From the NCBI RefSeq assembly GCF_024211255.1, contig NZ_JAMLDY010000009.1, positions 101,460 to 165,459 of the forward strand: a stretch of 64,000 bases of DNA, written 5' to 3'. The translations under genes were made by a program, and so were the position numbers. Shown in pieces: positions 1 to 6,823 of the stretch (its first letter is position 1; every line of letters starts with the position of its first letter). This stretch comes from Sphingomonas liriopis. GTDB lineage: Bacteria > Pseudomonadota > Alphaproteobacteria > Sphingomonadales > Sphingomonadaceae. The notes beneath the pieces were generated by a model. The model had not been told where the DNA came from. It made no database searches and worked only from the letters and a program-made list of their open reading frames with translations.

Positions 1-7
1 AGGTTGT

Positions 8-66
8 TTCGCGCGGAGGCGCGGAGAAGAAGGGTTTTATCGCGCGAAGGCGCGAAGACGCGAAGG
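8..66. repeat. Iterated CGCGGAG/CGCGAAG repeat, left arm
   Basis: Short GC-rich units (CGCGGAGG, then CGCGAAGG and CGCGAAGACG) are reiterated with a 7-9 base period. The inverted partner is at about 245-272 (CTTCGCGTCTTCGCGTG). The same family recurs at 5893-5931, 6682-6712, 14395-14532 and 52041-52192. Confidence 0.7.
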
Positions 67-108
67 TGTCGTGCTGTTTGGTCGGTGGTTCGCGTTCCTC
101 CTGATTTC

Positions 109-208
109 GTCATCCCGGCGAACGCCGGGACCCATGGATTCGAGGCGTTCGCGTTGGCGCTGCATCGGGCGTCGGGCGTCCATGGGTCCCGGCGTTCGCC
201 GGGATGAC
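109..208. repeat. Paired palindromic element, GTCATCCCGGCGAAC type
   Basis: The left arm starts GTCATCCCGGCG and the right arm ends CGCCGGGATGAC. Each arm is a small palindrome (CCCGGCGAACGCCGGG), and the arms are inverted copies extending through CCATGG. Total length is 100 bp. Near-identical elements are at 38581-38738, 40214-40322 and 45377-45480. Confidence 0.85.
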
Positions 209-362
209 GGATGGGGGATGACGGATGGGGGTGGCGGGGGGTGACCTCTTCGCGTCTTCGCGTCTTCGCGTGAATCAAATCGGCGGTAGAGCGTCCCCTG
301 GCGGTTTCGCGTGGGTCATATCGGCGGGACGGCGTGGGGCGGCGTCCCCTCCCTTACCGTTC

Positions 363-456
363 GTCATCCCCGCGGAGGCGGGGATCCATAATCACGGCGC
401 GGGCGGCGCCATCCCATCATGTGGCGACTATGGATCCCCGCCTTCGCGGGGATGAC
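363..456. repeat. Paired palindromic element, GTCATCCCCGCG type
   Basis: This 94-bp element has a left arm GTCATCCCCGCGGAGGCGGG and an inverted right arm ending CGCGGGGATGAC. The core differs from the element at 109-208 but the ends are the same. A sister copy of the same length is at 47220-47313. Confidence 0.85.
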
Positions 457-556
457 GAGGCACTGGTGGGGAGGGCGGGGGTCACGGCGCGGGGGCGTCG
501 CGCCCATCGGGGTGCGCAGGGCTGGACCCGCGGCGCGTTATCATCGGGAGAGCATC

Positions 557-1660
557 ATGCGGTTGTTTGGGTGGAAGGCGCCGCGCGAGGGCGGGCGGCC
601 GGCGTTGTCGCGTGGCGGGGCGGGCGTCGCGCTGGGGGAGTGGCCGCGGTCGTACGAGGCGCAGGTGCGCGACGGCTTTGCGGGCAATGCGATCGCGCAG
701 CGCGCGGTGAAGCTGGTCGCGGAGAGCGTCGCGGGCGCGCCGGTCAGCGCCAGCGCGCCGGGGCTCGCGGCGCTGGTCGCGGCGCGGTCGGGCGGGCAGG
801 TGCTGCTGGAAAGCGTGGCAGCGCAGCTGCTGTTGCATGGCAATGCCTATGTGCAGGTGCTGCGCGATGCGGAGGGGGGCGTGGGGGCGCTGTATGCCTT
901 GCGGCCCGAGCGGGTGAGCGTCGAGGTGGATGCGGGCGGGTGGCCGACGGCGTACCTGTACCGCGTCGGCGAGCGGCGGACGCGGCTGGATGCCGAGGGG
1001 CCGCGGCCCGACGTGGTGCATATCCGCAGCTTCAATCCGGTCGACGACCATTATGGCATGGGCTGCCTCGGCGCGGCATCGGGGGCGGTCGCGGTCCACA
1101 ATGCCGCCGGGCGCTGGAACAAGGCGCTGCTCGACAATGCGGCGCGGCCGTCGGGGGCGCTGGTCTACGATCCCGGCGATGGCGCGGCGCTGAGCGCGGA
1201 GCAGTTCGAGCGGCTGAAGGCGGAGATGGAGGCGGGATTCGCGGGTGCGGGCAATGCCGGGCGGCCGATGCTGCTGGAGGGCGGGCTCAGGTGGCAGGCG
1301 CTCTCGCTCAGCCCCGCCGACATGGACTTCGTCGGGCTGAAGGCGGCGGCGGCGCGCGAGATCGCGCTGGCGTTCGGCGTGCCGCCGATGCTGCTCGGGC
1401 TGCCCGGGGATGCGACCTATGCCAATTATCGCGAGGCGAACCGGGCGTTGTGGCGGCTGACCGTGCTGCCGCTGGCGGGGGCGATCCTGACCGCGTTGGC
1501 GCAGGGGTTGGGCGGGTGGTTCGAGGGCGCGGCGCTGTCGGTCGATCTCGATCGGGTGCCGGCGCTCGCCGAGGATCGTGAGCGATTGTGGGCGAGCGTG
1601 GCGGCGGCGGACTTCCTGTCGGTCGAGGAGAAGCGCGCGAGGATGGGGATCGGGGCATGA
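557..1660 (+). CDS. GTA/phage portal protein, HK97 family (g3-like)
   Basis: The portal forms the dodecameric ring at the capsid vertex through which DNA is packed and the tail attaches. The 367-residue product fits the HK97-type portal family. Near residues 93-100 is the typical LLLHGNAYVQ segment, and near 286-296 the TYANYREANRA helix motif. I chose ATG 557 because GGGAG lies just upstream and the reading frame before it runs through the palindrome at 363-456. The stop overlaps the next gene's start (ATGA). It is the first gene of a compact plus-strand GTA operon. Family assignment is firm; the GTA rather than prophage label comes from the gene order downstream. Confidence 0.93.
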   Translation: MRLFGWKAPREGGRPALSRGGAGVALGEWPRSYEAQVRDGFAGNAIAQRAVKLVAESVAGAPVSASAPGLAALVAARSGGQVLLESVAAQLLLHGNAYVQVLRDAEGGVGALYALRPERVSVEVDAGGWPTAYLYRVGERRTRLDAEGPRPDVVHIRSFNPVDDHYGMGCLGAASGAVAVHNAAGRWNKALLDNAARPSGALVYDPGDGAALSAEQFERLKAEMEAGFAGAGNAGRPMLLEGGLRWQALSLSPADMDFVGLKAAAAREIALAFGVPPMLLGLPGDATYANYREANRALWRLTVLPLAGAILTALAQGLGGWFEGAALSVDLDRVPALAEDRERLWASVAAADFLSVEEKRARMGIGA

Positions 1661-1974
1661 GCGGGCCGGAGAACAGCGGCGTCCTGGCGGAGCTGATGGC
1701 GCAGGCGGCGCGCGAGGGGGCGGACCTGGCGACGATGCGCGCGGTGGCGGAGGAGGCGGGCGAGCTGTCGGCGACGCGGGCGCTGACCCGGCTGGGGCTG
1801 GCCGACGAGGACGCGCGGGCGGACCTCGCCGAACTGCGCGAGCTGCTGGGGGCGTGGCGCGATGCCAAGCGATCGGTGTGGAAGGCGGCGGCAGGGTGGG
1901 TCGTGCGGCTGGCGGGGGCGCTGCTGTTGACCGGCTTGGCGGTGAAGCTGGGGTTCGGCGCGTGGCTGAAGTGA
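1657..1974 (+). CDS. Small GTA-cluster protein with C-terminal membrane segment (DUF6127-like)
   Basis: This 105-residue protein lies between portal and prohead protease, the position of g3.5 in the Rhodobacter GTA. The first 75 residues are charged and helical (many E, R, A, L). Residues about 80-102 form a hydrophobic segment (VRLAGALLLTGLAVKLGFG), so it is probably a single-pass membrane protein. The start overlaps the portal stop by four bases and its own stop overlaps the protease start, which implies translational coupling. I recall DUF6127 proteins at this position in sphingomonads, but that name is from memory. No biochemical role can be read from the sequence. Confidence 0.8.
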   Translation: MSGPENSGVLAELMAQAAREGADLATMRAVAEEAGELSATRALTRLGLADEDARADLAELRELLGAWRDAKRSVWKAAAGWVVRLAGALLLTGLAVKLGFGAWLK

Positions 1975-2330
1975 GGTTCGCCGGTTACGCCGCGCTGTTC
2001 GACCGGGTCGACCGGGCGGGGGACGTGATCCGCGCGGGGGCTTTTGCCGGGGCGGGCGCGGTGGCGTTGCTGTGGCAGCATCGCGGGGCGGCGGTCGGGC
2101 GGGTATCGGTGGCCGAGGACCGCCACGGCTTGCGGGTCGAAGGCGTGGTCGACGATCCGCGGGTCGCGGCGCTGGTGGCGGCGCGGGCGCTCGATGGACT
2201 GTCGGTGGGGTATCGGCCGCTGGTGGTGCGGCAGGGGGCGCGGCGGGAGTTGCTGCGCGTGGCGCTGGTCGAGGTCAGCCTGGTGAGCGTGCCGATGCAG
2301 CCGCTGGCGCGGATCGAGCGGCTGGGGTGA
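1971..2330 (+). CDS. GTA prohead protease, HK97 family (g4-like)
   Basis: This protease cleaves the capsid precursor during head maturation. The product from GTG 1971 is 119 residues and begins VRFAGYAALFDR, the usual N-terminus of GTA proteases. The catalytic His lies in LLWQH and the catalytic Ser in LDGLSVGYRP, both standard for the HK97 (S78) fold. GTG 1971 overlaps the preceding stop in a GTGA junction; GTG 1962 is an alternative that adds three residues. It is shorter than phage HK97 protease but normal for GTA versions. A hairpin lies between this gene and the capsid gene. Confidence 0.88.
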   Translation: MRFAGYAALFDRVDRAGDVIRAGAFAGAGAVALLWQHRGAAVGRVSVAEDRHGLRVEGVVDDPRVAALVAARALDGLSVGYRPLVVRQGARRELLRVALVEVSLVSVPMQPLARIERLG

Positions 2331-2332
2331 GT

Positions 2333-2370
2333 GGGGGCTTCCACGCAGGACACCGCCTGCGGAAGCCCCC
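2333..2370 (+). promoter_or_regulatory. RNA hairpin between protease and capsid genes
   Basis: GGGGGCTTCC (2333-2342) pairs perfectly with GGAAGCCCCC (2361-2370), and GCAGG/CCTGC extends the stem inward. It starts three bases after the protease stop. With the second hairpin at 2394-2413 it could act as an RNA processing or attenuation site that sets capsid expression apart from the upstream genes. It resembles a dispersed sphingomonad repeat, so it may be an insertion rather than a dedicated regulator. Confidence 0.55.
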
Positions 2371-2393
2371 CTCCGTCAGCGCTGCGCGCTGCC

Positions 2394-2418
2394 ACCTCCC
2401 CGTGCCGGGGAGGATCTT
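2394..2418 (+). terminator. Terminator-like hairpin just upstream of the capsid gene
   Basis: CCTCCCC (about 2395-2401) pairs with GGGGAGG (2407-2413) around a short loop and is followed by ATCTTTTT. This is the form of an intrinsic terminator, but it lies inside the head operon about 20 bases before the capsid start. Partial termination or 5'-end stabilisation of a capsid mRNA are both possible. Confidence 0.45.
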
Positions 2419-2432
2419 TTTCAACGAGGAGA

Positions 2433-3440
2433 ATGGGTGTGGACGTGATCGAACGGCCGGCGCTGGATGGCGCGCGTGGGGAAAAGACCGACGGGGCCTT
2501 TGCGGGTTTCGTGCGGGCGGGGACGACGCTGGAGATGAAGGCGTTCACCGGCGTCAGCGGCGATGCGGGCGGCTATGCGGTGCCGCGCGAGATCGATGCG
2601 ACGATTTCGCGCGTGCTGACCGGGCTGTCGCCGATCCGCAGCATCGCGCAGGTGGTGAAAGTGGGGTCGGCGGGGTATCGCAAGCTCATCACCACGGGTG
2701 GAACGCCGTCGGGCTGGGCAGCGGAGACGGCGGCGCGGCCGGAGACCGCGAGCCCGGTGTTCGCCGAGCTGGTGCCGCCGATGGGCGAGCTCTACGCCAA
2801 TCCGTCGGCGAGCCAGGCGATGCTCGACGATGCGGCGTTCGATGTCGAGGAATGGCTGGCAGGCGAGATCGCGGCCGAGTTCGCCAAGGCGGAAGGCGCG
2901 GCGTTCGTCGGTGGCAACGGGGTGAATCGCCCGAAGGGGTTCCTGAGCGGGCCGGTGTCGACCGCGAAGGACGGGACGCGGGCGCTGGGGACGCTGCAAT
3001 ATCTGCCCTCCGGCGCGGCGAGCGATTTCGGAGCCGCGCCGGACGAGCGGCTGCTCGATCTGGTGCATTCCCTGCGCGCGCCGTACCGGCAGGGGGCGTG
3101 CTTCGTGATGAACTCCGCCACGCTGGCGCGGATCCGCAAGTTCAAGAGCAATGACGGCATGCCGCTGTGGCAGCCGAGCCTCGCGGCGGGGCAGCCGGCG
3201 ACCCTGCTCGGCTATCCGGTGGTCGAGGCGGAGGACATGCCCGATATCGCCGCCAATGCGCTCGGCATCGCCTTCGGCAATTTCACCGCGGGCTATCTGA
3301 TCGCCGAGCGTGCCGAGACCGCGATCCTGCGCGATCCGTACAGCAACAAGCCGTTCGTCGGCTTCTACGCAACCAAGCGGATCGGCGGGTGCGTCGCCGA
3401 CAGCGAGGCGATCAAGCTGATGAAGTTCGCCACCGCGTGA
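2433..3440 (+). CDS. GTA major capsid protein, HK97 fold (g5-like)
   Basis: The 335-residue product is an HK97-fold capsid subunit. Hallmarks are GGYAVPREID near residues 45-54, SPIRSIAQVV, the WAAETAARPET segment, and VGGNGVNRPKGFL, typical of GTA and HK97-like capsids. AGGAG at 2427-2431 is only one base from ATG 2433 but ideally spaced for GTG 2439, so the true start may be two codons later; the frame is open back to GTG 2331. Either way only about 40 residues precede the mature core, whereas most family members carry a roughly 100-residue coiled-coil delta domain. A strong hairpin follows the stop. Confidence 0.93.
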   Translation: MGVDVIERPALDGARGEKTDGAFAGFVRAGTTLEMKAFTGVSGDAGGYAVPREIDATISRVLTGLSPIRSIAQVVKVGSAGYRKLITTGGTPSGWAAETAARPETASPVFAELVPPMGELYANPSASQAMLDDAAFDVEEWLAGEIAAEFAKAEGAAFVGGNGVNRPKGFLSGPVSTAKDGTRALGTLQYLPSGAASDFGAAPDERLLDLVHSLRAPYRQGACFVMNSATLARIRKFKSNDGMPLWQPSLAAGQPATLLGYPVVEAEDMPDIAANALGIAFGNFTAGYLIAERAETAILRDPYSNKPFVGFYATKRIGGCVADSEAIKLMKFATA

Positions 3441-3446
3441 TGGCGC

Positions 3447-3478
3447 GGCGCCCCCGCCGGGCGGGCGGCGGGGGCGCC
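3447..3478 (+). terminator. Perfect 13-bp hairpin directly after the capsid gene
   Basis: GGCGCCCCCGCCG (3447-3459) and CGGCGGGGGCGCC (3466-3478) form a perfect stem with a six-base loop, followed by CTTTCTCTTCTC. It begins seven bases after the capsid stop. It probably stabilises the 3' end of the capsid message or acts as a leaky terminator that lowers expression of the tail genes. Confidence 0.65.
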
Positions 3479-3498
3479 CTTTCTCTTCTCGAAAGGAC

Positions 3499-3996
3499 AT
3501 GCGGATGGATGGGGCGGCGATGCCGGCCGCGGCGATCGCCGGGGCGGCGGGGGCGGCGGCGACATATCTGCGGATGGCGGCGGCGGACGCGGTGCTGGCA
3601 CGAGCGGCGGGCGCCGCGCTGGCGCTGGCGGAGGCGTTCTGCGGCCAGTGGCTGATCGTGCGCGAGACCGAGGAGGTCGTCGCGGGAACGCGGGGGTGGC
3701 AGCGGCTGGCGGTGGTGCCGGTGCGCAGCATCGTCGCGCCGGCGGGCGATCTGGCGGTCGATATCACCGCCGACGGGATCGGCTGGGTGCGCGGCGCCGG
3801 GGCGGTGACGGTGCGGTACAGCGCGGGGGTGGCGGCGACGTGGGAGGCGCTGCCGGCGCCGGTCGCGCAGGGCGTGGTGCTGCTCGCGGCGCATCTATTC
3901 GAGCATCGCGAGGGCGGGGCGTCGCCGCCGGCAGCGGTCGCGGCGCTGTGGCGACCGTATCGGCGGATGCGGCTGAGCCCCGAGGTGCGGACATGA
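3499..3996 (+). CDS. GTA head-tail adaptor protein (g6-like)
   Basis: This 165-residue protein sits right after the capsid gene, where g6, the head-tail connector adaptor, is found in Rhodobacter-type GTAs. The region about residues 40-115, with FCGQWLIVRE, RGWQRLAVVPVRSI and VRGAGAVTVRYSAG, matches the phiE125 gp8/gp6-like connector pattern. ATG 3499 has AAAGGAC immediately upstream; ATG 3505 is slightly better spaced. The stop overlaps the next start (ATGA). No g7-like stopper gene follows, since the DUF3168 gene comes next. The product is extremely rich in Ala, Gly, Val and Arg. Function rests on position plus a weak family resemblance. Confidence 0.75.
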   Translation: MRMDGAAMPAAAIAGAAGAAATYLRMAAADAVLARAAGAALALAEAFCGQWLIVRETEEVVAGTRGWQRLAVVPVRSIVAPAGDLAVDITADGIGWVRGAGAVTVRYSAGVAATWEALPAPVAQGVVLLAAHLFEHREGGASPPAAVAALWRPYRRMRLSPEVRT

Positions 3997-4376
3997 GCGC
4001 GGGGGAGGTGTTGCGCGCCGCGCTGCTGGCGCATCTGGGTGGCGTCGTACGGGTATTCGATGCGCCGCCGCTGCGCGCGTCGATGCCGCAGGTGGTGCTG
4101 GACGATCCGGTGCTGGCGGCGGCGGATGCGGCGGGGGTGCGCGGGCGGGTGGGGACGATCGCGGTCGGCTATGCCGATGACGGCGAGAGCCCCGTCCGAC
4201 TGCGCGCGCTGATCGCGGTGGTCGAGGCGGCGATGGATGGCGTGCCCGCCGATCTGGGCGGCGGCGGGTGGCGGCTGGCGACGCTGCGGCTGACGCGCAG
4301 CCGCTTGTGGCGCGGCAAGAGCGATCGCTGGGTGGCGATGAGCGAGTTCGCGGTGCGGATGTACCGCATCAATTAG
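3993..4376 (+). CDS. GTA tail terminator, DUF3168 family (g8-like)
   Basis: DUF3168 proteins cap the tail tube and join it to the head. The 127-residue product begins MSAGEVLRAALLAHLG and contains YRIN at its C-terminus; RLATLRLTRSRL and DRWVAMSEFAVRMY match the usual C-terminal half of the family. It overlaps the g6-like gene by four bases and precedes the major tail protein, which is the standard order. I see nothing unusual apart from the missing g7 gene before it. Confidence 0.85.
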   Translation: MSAGEVLRAALLAHLGGVVRVFDAPPLRASMPQVVLDDPVLAAADAAGVRGRVGTIAVGYADDGESPVRLRALIAVVEAAMDGVPADLGGGGWRLATLRLTRSRLWRGKSDRWVAMSEFAVRMYRIN

Positions 4377-4389
4377 GGGAGACACGGGC

Positions 4390-4797
4390 ATGGCGGTGGA
4401 ACGGGGCAGCGCATTCCTGCTCAAGGTCGGCGACGGCGCGCAGGTGCCGGCGTTCGCGACGGTGGCGGGGCTGCGCACGACGCAATTGAGCGTCAAGGGC
4501 GAGGCGGTGGTGGTGACCACCAAGGATTCGGGCGGCTGGCGGCAGTTGCTGTCGGGTGCGGGGGTGCGCAGCGTCAGCGTGTCGGGGGCGGGGGTATTCA
4601 CCGGCTCCGCCGCGGAGGCGCGGATCAAGGGAAACGCGCTGTCGGGCGTTCTCGACGATTACCGGCTGAGCTTCGAGAGCGGCGACAGCATGACCGGGCG
4701 GTTCCTGGTGACGCGACTGGACTATGCCGGCGATTTCAACGGGGAGCGGTCGTACACGTTGAGCCTGGAGAGTTCCGGGCCGGTGGTGGCGGCGTGA
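4390..4797 (+). CDS. GTA major tail tube protein, TP901-1 family (g9-like)
   Basis: This 135-residue protein polymerises into the tail tube. The start MAVERGSAFLLKVGDG, the VAGLRTTQLSVKGE strand, the KDSGGWRQLLSGAGVRSVSVSGAGVF segment and the C-terminal ERSYTLSLESSG are characteristic of TP901-1/phi13-type major tail proteins in GTAs. AGGGGAGA lies upstream of ATG 4390. The stop overlaps the GTG of the next gene. The length is normal for GTA tube proteins. Confidence 0.9.
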   Translation: MAVERGSAFLLKVGDGAQVPAFATVAGLRTTQLSVKGEAVVVTTKDSGGWRQLLSGAGVRSVSVSGAGVFTGSAAEARIKGNALSGVLDDYRLSFESGDSMTGRFLVTRLDYAGDFNGERSYTLSLESSGPVVAA

Positions 4798-5108
4798 GCG
4801 GCGCGGCGAATCCCGCACGGGGCGAGTGCGCGCTGCGGGTCGACGGGTGCGAGCTCGTGCTGCGGCCGTCGTTCCAGGCGCTCGTCGCGGCGGAGCAGGA
4901 GCTGGGGTCGCTGTTCGACCTCGTCGCGCGGGCGGCGGAGGGGAAGCTGGGGCTGGGCGAGCTGGCGGCGCTGTTCTGGCATTGCCTGCGCGACATCCCT
5001 GAGGGGATGACGCGCGAGACGCTGGGCGAGGCACTGATCGGGGTGGGGCTGGCGAAGCTGACGCCGGTGCTGCGCGGGGTGCTGCAGCAGATCCTGGCGG
5101 GGCGGTGA
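4794..5108 (+). CDS. GTA gp10 family protein (g10-like)
   Basis: The 104-residue product matches the GTA-gp10 family found directly after the tail tube gene. The N-terminal half includes ALRVDGCELVLRPSFQALVAAEQEL, which is diagnostic of the family; the remainder is helical. It starts at GTG 4794 inside the last codons of the tail tube gene. By analogy with long-tailed phages, genes here encode tail assembly chaperones that work with the tape measure protein. That role is inferred from position. Confidence 0.85.
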   Translation: MSGAANPARGECALRVDGCELVLRPSFQALVAAEQELGSLFDLVARAAEGKLGLGELAALFWHCLRDIPEGMTRETLGEALIGVGLAKLTPVLRGVLQQILAGR

Positions 5109-5308
5109 GCGGCTTTGCCGAGGGCGCGGTGCGGCTGGCGGGGTTCGCAGGGGCGGTGCTGGGGTGGAGCCCCGACGCCTTCTGGCGGGCGACGCCGGCC
5201 GAGCTGGCGGCGGTGGTGGGGGCGGCGAGCGACGGCGGTGTGGGGGCGGTGACGCCGCCCGATGCCGCGACGCTGGCGGCGATGCGGGAGGCGTTTCCGG
5301 ATGGATGA
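5105..5308 (+). CDS. GTA tail assembly chaperone, DUF2376/rcc01693-like (g10.1)
   Basis: This 67-residue protein is encoded between gp10 and the tape measure. It contains GWSPDAFWRATPAELAAV, the signature of small phage tail assembly chaperones of the rcc01693 type. GTG 5105 overlaps the previous stop, and its own stop overlaps the tape measure ATG by eight bases, so translation is coupled. It probably coats the tape measure protein before tube assembly. Confidence 0.85.
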   Translation: MSGFAEGAVRLAGFAGAVLGWSPDAFWRATPAELAAVVGAASDGGVGAVTPPDAATLAAMREAFPDG

Positions 5309-5846
5309 GGTGGAGCGGATGGTGGTCGGCGTGCGCGCCGACACCGCGGGGTTCGCGCGCGAGGTCGAAACGATGCGCGCGACGCTGGAAGGGGGCCTCG
5401 GCGCCGGGGCGGAGCGGGCGGCGCGGTCGATCGAGGGGGCGCTACTGCGCGCGGTGCGGACGGGCAAGTTCGGCTTTGACGATCTGAAGGCGGTGGCGCT
5501 GGGGGTACTGGCGGATATCGCCAAGGCGGCGGTGCATGCCGGCGTCGGCGCGGTGACCGGCGGGGGCGGGTCGCTGAGCGGGGCGCTCGCCGGGCTGGTC
5601 GGGCTGCCGGGGCGGGCGACCGGCGGGCCGGTGGCGCCGGGGCGCGGCTATGTCGTCGGCGAGCGCGGGCCGGAGCTGTTCGTGCCGACCGCGAGCGGGC
5701 GGGTCGAGACGGGCGTGCCGGCGGCGGGGGCGCGGGACGTGCGGGTGTCGATCACCGTGCATGCCGGGGCGGGGGAAGCGCCGGCGGCGATGGAGCGGTC
5801 GAGCCGGCAGGTCGCGCGCGCGGTGCGGGCGGCGCTGGAGGGGTAG
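5301..5846 (+). CDS. GTA tail tape measure protein (g11-like)
   Basis: The tape measure sets tail length and is threaded through the tube. This version is short at 181 residues, as in GTAs with short tails. MDEVERMVVGVRADTAGF begins a helical N-terminus. Around residues 117-134 the segment TGGPVAPGRGYVVGERGPEL is the conserved C-terminal signature of tape measure proteins. I chose ATG 5301, which overlaps the chaperone gene, over an upstream in-frame start at 5262 that lacks support. After its stop the operon is interrupted by about 980 bases of repeats. Confidence 0.88.
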   Translation: MDEVERMVVGVRADTAGFAREVETMRATLEGGLGAGAERAARSIEGALLRAVRTGKFGFDDLKAVALGVLADIAKAAVHAGVGAVTGGGGSLSGALAGLVGLPGRATGGPVAPGRGYVVGERGPELFVPTASGRVETGVPAAGARDVRVSITVHAGAGEAPAAMERSSRQVARAVRAALEG

Positions 5847-6153
5847 GTCTGCGGGGGCTTGGAGCGAGATCGCGCGAAGGCCGCGACGAAGAAGGTGTTT
5901 TTCGCGCGAAGACGCGAAGGCGCAAAGAGGTTGGGGCGAGAGGTGGCCTTCATCCTCTTCGTCATGCCGGACTTGTTCCGGCATCCACCGTTCCGCGGGC
6001 GTTGGGGTTTTGCGGCCCGGTTGATCCCGGAAGACGCCGGCGTTTATCTTGCCTAGGCCGGATCGACATTCAGCGGTGTAGAGACGTTCCGCCCGCTTTG
6101 GCGGGCAGGGCTATTGCATATGAGTGACGGGTCGGCGGCTCCCCAATTCCTTC

Positions 6154-6259
6154 GTCACCCCGGACGTGTTCCGGGGTCCATGGTTCGGCGAACTCGTCGT
6201 TTCGAGGCTCTTTTTCCACGCTTGCGGCACGGTGGACCCCGGAACAAGTCCGGGGTGAC
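6154..6259. repeat. Paired palindromic element, GTCACCCCGGAC type
   Basis: This 106-bp element has a left arm GTCACCCCGGACGTGTTCCGG and a right arm ending GTCCGGGGTGAC. It belongs to the commonest family in this window (copies at 26320, 29370, 31281, 48709, 60884 and 63800). Confidence 0.85.
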
Positions 6260-6388
6260 GAACTATTCCAGGCTACCGGTTCGTCACGCGGCCATATGCG
6301 ATAGCCCTGTCGTGGCGGGGGGAGGACGTATCGTCGTTCACCCGTCTGAATGTCGATCGATCCCAGGCTAGCAAGCTCGTGTTCCCGC

Positions 6389-6466
6389 GCAGGGAGGAAC
6401 CCAGGGTCAAGCAGAACCACGTGTGATTGTCCGCGAAACCCTGGGCTCCCGCCTGCGCGGGAGCAC
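6389..6466. repeat. Paired palindrome, CCCGCGCAGG type
   Basis: A left arm near GTTCCCGCGCAGGGAGG is followed after about 40 bases by the inverted right arm CCTGGGCTCCCGCCTGCGCGGG. The same core forms the inner element at 21964-22107. Confidence 0.65.
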
Positions 6467-6562
6467 GACCCGGGGTGACGGGCGGCTCGTGGTGGTGGCG
6501 TGAGCCTCGCTGACGGGGCGGGATGAGGAGCGTGCGTGAAGACGTGATGCTTGTTTTTATCC

Positions 6563-6663
6563 GTCATCCCGACGGAAGTCGGGACCGATGGTGTCGGTGT
6601 GGTCGATGGCGGGAGCCAACGCGGCGTTGCGAGTCCATGGGTCCCGACTTTCGTCGGGATGAC
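6563..6663. repeat. Paired palindromic element, GTCATCCCGACGGAAG type
   Basis: This 101-bp element has a left arm GTCATCCCGACGGAAGTCGG and a right arm ending CGTCGGGATGAC. The termini are shared with the other families but the core is distinct. Confidence 0.8.
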
Positions 6664-6823
6664 GAAGGGGGAGCGTCGTGCCTCTTCTTTGCGTCTTCGC
6701 GTCTTCGCGTGAGCAATCATTTTCTGCTTCGGCCGGCTCTTCGCTGGCGGCGGGTGTGGGGAAGCCCTCCTCCGCCGGCTTCGCCGGTCCCCTCCCTTGC
6801 CGGAGCGTTTCTGGAGAAACATC

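Larger units (their letters stand above)
1..556. other. Repeat-filled non-coding stretch upstream of the GTA portal gene
   Basis: I see no credible gene here. The stretch holds two paired palindromes (109-208 and 363-456) and two blocks of iterated CGCGAAG/CGCGGAG units (about 8-66 and 245-272). In Rhodobacter-type GTA clusters the large terminase normally abuts the portal gene, so this gap either separates the two or marks the edge of a shortened cluster. The terminase may lie just outside the window. Confidence 0.7.
5847..6823. other. Repeat island splitting the GTA cluster
   Basis: This 977-bp gap separates the tape measure gene from the DUF2460 gene, which are adjacent in the Rhodobacter GTA. 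It holds an iterated CGCGAAG arm (5893-5931), a GTCATGCCGG half-palindrome near 5963, paired palindromes at 6154-6259 and 6563-6663, a CGCGCAGG-type pair at about 6389-6466 and a second iterated arm (6682-6712). I see no gene on either strand. The head and tail halves of the cluster may therefore be separate transcription units. Confidence 0.75.

Noticed and set aside
2331..2432. Capsid start at GTG 2331, giving a 369-residue protein
   Set aside because: The added residues are encoded by hairpin repeats and lack a ribosome binding site at 2331, while AGGAG is placed for a start at 2433 or 2439. It is kept only as a possibility in the findings.
2421..4628. 735-codon open frame on the minus strand across the capsid and connector genes
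   Set aside because: It is antisense to well-supported GTA genes and its product is a His/Arg/Pro-rich low-complexity protein, as expected from the reverse of high-GC coding sequence.
5847..6823. Possible CRISPR array or tRNA cluster in the repeat island
   Set aside because: The repeats are inverted pairs of several families without regular spacers or a cas gene, and no cloverleaf with conserved tRNA bases was found.
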